In this document: positions 57,790 through 64,000 of the stretch, piece after piece
Layout of the letters: the number at the start of each line of letters is the position of its first letter
How positions within the stretch are numbered: the first letter of the stretch is position 1
Notes under the pieces: generated by a model
Told to the model about the DNA's origin: nothing
Database searches by the model: none
The model's input: the letters and a program-made list of their open reading frames with translations, nothing else
Assembly (NCBI GenBank): GCA_028551475.1
Contig: CM052358.1
Location: 12,693,938 to 12,757,937 of the forward strand
Reading direction: 5' to 3'
Source of the DNA: Casuarina equisetifolia
Taxonomy: Eukaryota; Streptophyta; Magnoliopsida; Fagales; Casuarinaceae
DNA length: 64,000 nt
Translations under genes and position numbers: made by a program

Positions 57790-59640
57790 ATTGGGTGTGA
57801 GGCCTAAGTGCTTCTTAAGGATTAGAATAGGGGTAAGTTGGACCCCAAAGCTTAGAAGTACTCTTTCCTTAGATATGGTGGAGATGAATATGGTTATAGA
57901 TTATGGGATGGTGGAAAGAGGATGTACAAGTTTCGAGATATTATCTTTATTAAGAATAAATTGTATAAGGACAGGAAAGAGTATAAAGTACATAAGAAGT
58001 CTGATGTGATTGATATAGATTTGGATGTTCCAGAGAAATCAATTAGTGATAGTTCTCATGAGCCTTATTCCCCACCTTTGTCTTTAGAAAGTACATTAGA
58101 GTATTAATTTGACACTTCACCTATTATTCCATTAGTGAGGAGATCCATTAGAGAGAGGTGTGCTCTTTCTAGGTATTCTCCATCCTTGAATTATATTATG
58201 TATATTGACGTAAGTGAGCTTGAGAATAAGCAAGAGGCTTTGGATTGTGTTGAAAAGGCCAAGTGGGAACATGCCATGAATGAAGAGTATGACTCTTTGT
58301 TGTTTAACCAAACTTGGAATTTAGTTTAATTGCCCAAGGGTAAAAGGGCATTGCATTCAAGATGAATATACAAGATCAAGAATGAGGTAGATGGATGTAA
58401 GTGTTATAAGGCTAGATTTGTTGTCAAAGGATATATGTAGAAAAAAGGAATAGATTTTAAGGAGATATTTGCTCTAATGGTTAAGATGACTTTAGTATGG
58501 GTGATGTTAAGTATAATAGCTATTTTAGATCTTTATCTAGAGTAGTTAGATGTGAAGACAACCTTTCTTTATGGGGATTTGGAGGAAGAACTTTATATGT
58601 ATAAGCTTGAGAGACTTGAGGTTAAAGGAAAAGAAAAGTTGGTGTGTAAACTCAATAAGAGTTTGTATGGTCTAAAATAGGCTCCTAGACAATAGTATCT
58701 AAAACTTGACAATTTCATAAGGGAGCAAAAGTTTGAGAGATGCTTAAGTAACCATTGTGTGTATTTCAAAAAGACACTATCAGGTAATTTTCTTATCCTA
58801 ATTTTGTATGTTGATAACATGCTTGTTTATGAAGCAAATATGCAGGATATAGTTAAGTTGAAGAATTAACTCAAGATTTTTTTTTTAATGAAAGATCTTG
58901 AAGCAACAAAGCAAATCCTTAGTATAAAGATTACTTGTGATAGAGAGAAATGTGTATGAAGACATCTCAACAAGACTATGTTGAGAGATTGGTTAAAATG
59001 TTTAACATAAAAGATGCAAAGCTAATGGTTCAACCTCTTGCTAGACATTTCAAACTATTACTGAAAAACTGTCCATAAACGGATGAGGAATGGAATTCAT
59101 AAATAATGTTCCTTATGCTTTAATAGTGGGTAGTTTGATGTATGCATGGTTAGTACAAGGCTAGGCATTGTGCAAACAGTTGGTGTGGTGAGCAGAGTTA
59201 TGAACAAACTTGGAAAGATGCATTGGGATGTGGTTAAGTGGATTTTTAGGTATTTGCAAGGAACTTCTTCTTATTGTCTTCATTTTGGAGGTTTAGAACT
59301 CAATCTTCAAGGTTATAGGGATGCTAACTTATCAAGAAATCATGATGGTGGTAGGAGTGCCATGAGTTATATTTTTATAATTGGATATACAAGTTATAGT
59401 TAATGGTAGCATTGTCTTTTATGGAAGTAGAGTACATAGCAACAACTAAATGGGCAAAAGGGTTCATTTTGTTGCAAGGTTTTTTGGAAGAGCTTGGTCA
59501 TAAGCTAAAGGATAATGCATTATGGATAGATAGTCAGAATGTCATTCACCTTGCCAAGAATGTAATGTTCTACTCTAAGTCAAAGCATATTGAGAAAAGA
59601 TATCACTTCATCAGGTAAGTGGTGGAGGATGGATGTGTGA
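57790..59640 (+). pseudogene. Copia reverse transcriptase and RNase H remnant
   Basis: RT landmarks: 'ECEKAKWEHAMNEEYDSL'-like at 58,250-58,330, '[18 protein letters not shown]' at 58,549-58,600, '[10 protein letters not shown]' at 58,651-58,677, and the catalytic box at 58,800-58,830 as 'LILYVDNML' with Asn for the second Asp. RNase H is at 59,146-59,618, with 'EVEYIATTKWAKGFILLQGFLEELG' and 'SKSKHIEKRYHFIR'. Numerous in-frame stops and shifts mean no functional protein. Confidence 0.8.
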
Positions 59641-59824
59641 AGCTAAAGAAGATCCATACCTTAGAGAAATTGGAAGACATGTTAACCAAGGTGGTTGACA
59701 AAGACAAGTTAAGCTTTTGCTCAACTTGTGCTTAGCTCAGAAGCTAGAGCTCAAGCGATGGCAGTCTTTATTCCTTGTAGTAGCTTTTATTCTTATGATG
59801 TAGGGATGTTGCACTATTCATTCT

Positions 59825-59836
59825 AAGGGGGGAGAA
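59825..59836 (+). other. Polypurine tract of the copia element
   Basis: 'aaggggggagaa' one base before the 3' LTR start at 59,838. Confidence 0.8.
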
Positions 59837-59837
59837 T

Positions 59838-60153
59838 TGTTATGTTTGTAATGTATATTGCAACATATGGACATTGTGGTCATTTCACTGTGCACTAAGT
59901 GGAATGACTAGACCTCTCTTTGGTAAACGCACCGTCTGTGTGTGTGTAAAGAGTGTGCGTGTGATAAAGGAGAGAAAGTGAGCTGAATGTGTTGTGCTTT
60001 GTAACAAAGAAGCTTGTACTTTCTTGTAAGCCACCAAAAAAAAGAATAACTGCCTTCAAAATGGAAGTAAGGTACCTTTTTAAGCCCGAACCACTTTATA
60101 TACTTGTGTTAGTGTGTGTGCATTGATTGATACTCCCTAGAACCACATTAATA
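59838..60153 (+). mobile_element. 3' LTR of the copia element
   Basis: Begins 'tgttatgtttgtaatg' and ends 'accacattaata', where the last CA has become TA. Many substitutions separate it from the 5' LTR. Confidence 0.85.
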
Positions 60154-61769
60154 GACCATTCCCATGTGGGAAAATGTTTGTCCTATCAAAAAGGTATACC
60201 ATTATTTGATTACATAAACAACTTAGTCTACAACTCAAATAATGAGTTTTCATTGAATCTACGTTGCCATCATCATCCAATGAAAGTCTGGTCAGAGGTT
60301 CGAAGTCATTACCTTTCAAATGTAATGCATTCGAAACTCTAGCCACTTTATTTCACACTTCACTTTGCGTGCACTTGAATGAATTTAAACAAGAGTAGGA
60401 ATGGTGCCAGGCTTTTTGATTTGAGTTTGAAAGGTTAATTGTTATCAAATGTTTTGTTGAAGATACCAGAATCACAATTATTATCAAATGGCCATGAGAA
60501 GGGCCATGTCATGTTGTGGCAAAGAGTCTAATGTCTGTGCTATAATTGAAATCAACCTCCATGTTAACATGGCAAATGCGAGTGGCATTTTGCTCCACAT
60601 ACCTATTTTCCATCATAGCTAAGCCTTCATATACCATCTACTCTTCCTTTTGGCAATTTTGTACTAGTTGCTTATTTTCTTTCTCCCTTATTATGTGATA
60701 GGAGTCTTTAGGATTGTGTTGTCCAAGTTTGATGACTTTGATCATGGTCATTGTGATGGAGGGCTAATTTTAGAACCCCTTGGATTGCTTCCTTTTGGGG
60801 CTATTCCCATTGTTAGGAGCACATGGCATGCTTCTTGCTCTTGGTCCTTCAAATGTTTATTGTCCATTTTTACAATAAACATGTTTATCTCTTATGCAAG
60901 TTTTAAGTGTATTTGATATGTACAATTTACTAGCTTGAGGGGAGGTGCTTAGGTATATATTCTTATGCATTATTTGTTATTTGGTATTCTATTGCTTGAT
61001 CTTGTTAGTTTTCTAGTCTTTGTTTACATGTCTTGTGAACTCTATAAAATATTGTTTGAGAGAGTGTTAATACATTTTTCTAATATCTCTCCACAATTGC
61101 ATGTGAATATTGATTGCATTATTCTTCACCGCTTCTATGACTTCTAAGAATGGGAAAATTATTAATGTACTTAAAGAGCTAACTCATGATCACGTGCAAG
61201 TATTCAAATCTTTACCCTCTTTGACTCTTTGTAAGTGTTAGAACATGCTTGAAATCACGTGATTGTACCCCAAGTCTATCGTTGACCGAGTCTATCGCTG
61301 CAGCTCACATCGTTAATAAATCCTTCTTTTTCTCTTCTCTAATGAACCTAGAATTTTCCAACCACCAATCCTTCCCTTCTAACAGTAGGGTTAGTTTATT
61401 TACCCACGTCATGACTGTGAAGTTACACCAAGAACTAAAGGGACTTTTCCACAGTGTAATTCTACCCGCAATATAATTGAAAAATGACATTAAAAAGGAC
61501 TGGGAAGTACAAAAGATGATAAGGTTCAGCATAACTCTCAGGGTTTGTGTTGAAAGGCTGCCCTCGTTAGATTGGAAGTCCCAACGTACGATAAGAAGCA
61601 CAATTTTAGAAGAACCGTGACAAACTGATATAATAAATAATGAAGAGTAATGAAGAGGAGAACTCGGGAACATGCAAGTTTTTAACAAGCCATCCTAGGA
61701 ACTATGTCATACAGTATTTTGAGAGAGATTTTATTATTCACAAAAGAAACTTTTCCTTTGGTCCGATTT
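60154..61769. other. AT-rich stretch with a possible LTR fragment
   Basis: No gene recognised. Near 60,935-60,945 'ttgaggggagg' followed by 'tgcttaggtatat' looks like a polypurine tract joined to an LTR start. A TATA-like 'ctataaaatatt' follows at about 61,041 and 'tctccaca' at 61,087-61,094 could be its end. With no second copy in the window this stays tentative. Confidence 0.35.
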
Positions 61770-61785
61770 TCATACCGTTTTCTCC

Positions 61786-61793
61786 CTATAAAT
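61786..61793 (+). promoter_or_regulatory. TATA box of the 62-kb CEP pseudogene
   Basis: 'ccctataaatagac' about 155 bases before the former ATG, in the same place as the element at 36,265. Confidence 0.5.
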
Positions 61794-61943
61794 AGACCCG
61801 CAGAGAAGACGGTTTAGGCGACCAATTGCTTAGGATTTATGCACTAGCTACTTCCTTGCCAAGCTTTTCTAAATTGTTTAGCTTATTTTGATCCCTTCCA
61901 TGCTGCCCCTGTCACTTTCTCTCCGATCTCTCTTTAAAACTCT

Positions 61944-62275
61944 ATGGCCAAGAAAGCCTTAATCTTCACTTGTCTTTTCCTTTTTGATTTTTTCCCGACA
62001 ATTTCAGTTCATGGAAGGAAGGAGTTTGCTTATGGGGAAGAATAGTGAACTCCAGACCTTCCGAACTCAAAGTAAGATCAATGCAAGGAAACTATTGAGC
62101 AAAGCGGTAAGTGGCATGGAAATGACGGCACAAACGAAACAGTAGCTTAAGTGTTTCCTCCTGCCCCACCAGCTGTTTTCGCGTCTGAGCCGCTTCCTAA
62201 AGGTCACGACATCGATGACTTTAGACCCCAAGTCCAGGTCACAGCCCCGGTGTCCGGCATTCCCTTAAAAACTAG
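61944..62275 (+). pseudogene. CEP precursor pseudogene, multiple frameshifts
   Basis: The ATG at 61,944 aligns with that of the intact gene and opens a signal-peptide-like 'MAKKALIFTCLFLFDFF' and 'VHGRK'. A 4-base-like duplication ('ggaaggaagg') then throws the frame and a stop follows at 62,045. The spacer continues in another frame. At 62,218 the CEP domain begins 'DIDDFRP', but one base is missing within it, so the remainder (corresponding to SPGHSPGV-R-HSLKN) is in a third frame, ending at a stop at 62,273-62,275. At least three frame changes and a Gly-to-Arg change mark it as a true pseudogene of the 36.5-kb gene. Confidence 0.85.
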
Positions 62276-64000
62276 GGCTACTTTCGTAAACGTCTATGTG
62301 CATGCGTGTGTCCATTTCCGTCCATTTCAGAACGTGTAGACGTTTGTACTCAATGGTTGTGCATTCAACAAGACGGTTTAATTTGTTGTTCTTCGTCTAC
62401 AATACTATGTAATTGTTTGTCTTTCTTTATTTCCATCTTGTTGTCATCATCTGATTATTACAAAAGCCGCCATTCAACACGTGGGTGAGAATCATGATTA
62501 CCATAAGTGACGATGACGTACATGTCAAAATCTGTCTATCAAAGTTCAGCAACCCAATGGAAAGAAGTAACTATCATCTTTCGCCCGTCCTGTGTTCGTA
62601 TGATTCCTAAGTTGATAGATTTCTATGCTGTTGCACGTGATAGGCATGGCGAGAAGAACCCCAAAAGAACCGCATGCCACAATTTTTGTTAGTGAATCCC
62701 TCAATTAAATCAGACCAATAGCTTCAGTGAAAAAATGTTATTGGCTTCTGAATCACTCCCAAGTCCCCTCATCGCATTACCTATATATATATATATAAGA
62801 AAAAAATCAACTAGAACTGGTAGTTGATTAACACGTCACATTCGGCTGCCATTATCTGCCACAAAATTTCACGTCACACTCGGGGCTTTCTACCTGAAAA
62901 AAGGGCCCAAGATTGTAAGTTTTCAGATTTGAGCTCTTCGCAACAACAAGCCCATCTATCCCAGCTAGCTCCATAGTACGAGAAAGGCCACTTGATCATC
63001 ACTTTGTAGTCTTAGTCATGACTCATGTCTACCATTTCCCCTCATAAAGGTACGGGTACAGTTTTGGAAATTTATTGCATATTACAAGGTTATTAAAAAT
63101 TCTTTACGACGACTAGTGGATTACCAGCCTACGTCATTCGAACGAGTGCACAGTGCATTACCAGAGAACAAAGTTTGAATCTCTGTCTTTCTTTTCCAAA
63201 ATTCTTCCGGTTGCCAAGAAAAGGAACAAAAAGTGAAAAAAAAAAAAGAACCATCTAACATGCATTCCAACGAACCTCGAAGAATAATCTGTATCAGGAA
63301 ATGCGAGTTCAGTTTTCCATATGCATCTAAATCGCTTCAATCTCCACGCCATGTATCTGAGTGCTTACTTTCTGGTATCGTCCATTATGTGAAACAATTA
63401 TGCTCTCTGAATGAAAGAAATGGCATTGCCAAAGTTTTTGTCCACTTCAGCTCATACCATCATAAAATTGACAGTTGAACGTTTGATTATGTGATAGTTG
63501 AGACTCTTACAGAATTATGAAAACAACGAGTATTAGCGCTATCTAGCTCTCCCCATTACAACAGACCTAGGCGAAAAAGTTTAGGTGAAATTAACCTAGA
63601 CGTGGTGAAAGATCATAGAAGAACTCGAACCGTCCATATTCGAAAGATTCCATGGATATTCGCTGATATATCTCAGCCAGACTTGCTCTCAGACAATGAA
63701 TGTCGCATTTTAATACTAATCACTAAGTGTCGTGCACCGTTGCTCATGCAGCACACCCTAACAAAACTGAAAACTCCAATTCTTTTTGTCTGAAGTAAAA
63801 TAAATTAATCTTTTCGATGAATAGTTATCTCCGAGCTCAGTGATTCCCTGGTTTGAGGAGCCAACCGTATGAAAGTAGTTCTGCAATATTCTCTGTATTT
63901 GCTTCATAAAACAGCAAAGCACTTCGGAATTCTCATCATTTGCATTGAGGCAAATGGGTGCTGTCAGCCATGGTGCTTTGGCTAGACTTTTGTTAGTTTT

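Larger units (their letters stand above)
54955..60153 (+). mobile_element. Old Ty1/copia element with both LTRs
   Basis: Plus-strand element bounded by LTRs of 314 bp (54,955-55,268) and 316 bp (59,838-60,153). The initiator tRNA-Met primer site is at 55,271 and a polypurine tract at 59,825-59,836. The order gag, protease region, GAG-pre-integrase, integrase, RT and RNase H fits copia. Stops and frame changes occur throughout, and the LTRs differ at roughly one position in eight by eye, so it is old and inactive. The 5-bp flanks (GAACT and GACCA) do not match, probably through mutation. Confidence 0.88.
61770..64000. repeat. Segmental duplication containing the 62-kb CEP pseudogene (copy 2)
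   Basis: Matches 36,240-39,800 in order from the TATA region to the window end. It is shorter than copy 1 mainly because the 36.9-38.7 kb part is reduced. Noteworthy matches are 'ctatggcc' at the CEP start, 'acaaagtttgaat', 'tctccacgc' and 'ctccgagctcagt'. Confidence 0.75.

Noticed and set aside
54950..60158. A 5-bp target duplication for the copia element
   Set aside because: The flanks are GAACT and GACCA, which match at only three of five positions, so it cannot be claimed.

Overview
The window looks like nuclear DNA of a flowering plant, most likely a eudicot and perhaps a woody one. It is AT-rich, packed with nested retroelements, and its only recognisable host genes are short secreted-peptide precursors. 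The species cannot be named from the sequence. No bacterial-type genes, tRNA or rRNA genes, or CRISPR arrays were seen.

The host content is a dispersed cluster of CEP (C-TERMINALLY ENCODED PEPTIDE) loci. Five were found: about 15.0-15.3 kb (minus), 19.0-19.3 kb (minus, very decayed), 28.4-28.75 kb (minus), 36.5-36.8 kb (plus, the only intact ORF) and 61.9-62.3 kb (plus, frameshifted). The intact 108-residue precursor has a signal peptide, a variable spacer and a single C-terminal CEP domain. The loci at 15 and 28 kb keep a perfect CEP domain but their reading frames are broken upstream of it. The 36 kb and 62 kb loci sit in a larger co-linear duplication of at least 2.2 kb.

Layout: 0.5-6.7 kb holds decayed Ty3/gypsy, Ty1/copia and LINE pieces and a solo LTR with a clean 5-bp target duplication. 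At 7.36-13.42 kb is an L1-type LINE, flanked by a 13-bp target duplication and itself broken by a 5'-truncated Athila-like element (9.97-12.83 kb). From 13.4 to 31.8 kb come CEP loci, two LINE tails, LTR/TRIM-like fragments and a tandem duplication of about 3 kb (21.96-27.84 kb). A second LINE at 32.53-34.91 kb carries an unusual C-rich tandem repeat at its 5' end.

From 41.6 kb a decayed copia element is split by a full-length Athila-like Ty3 element on the minus strand (44,751-54,629). That element has 1395-bp LTRs differing at about two positions, a CCAGA target duplication, a tRNA-Asp primer site, and gag-pol interrupted by one frameshift in RT. It is directly followed by an older copia element with both LTRs (54,955-60,153).

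The host genes appear to act independently, as paralogous peptide-hormone precursors rather than an operon or pathway. The retroelements are what spread them apart. Long stretches between the elements are AT-rich with no gene that I can support.
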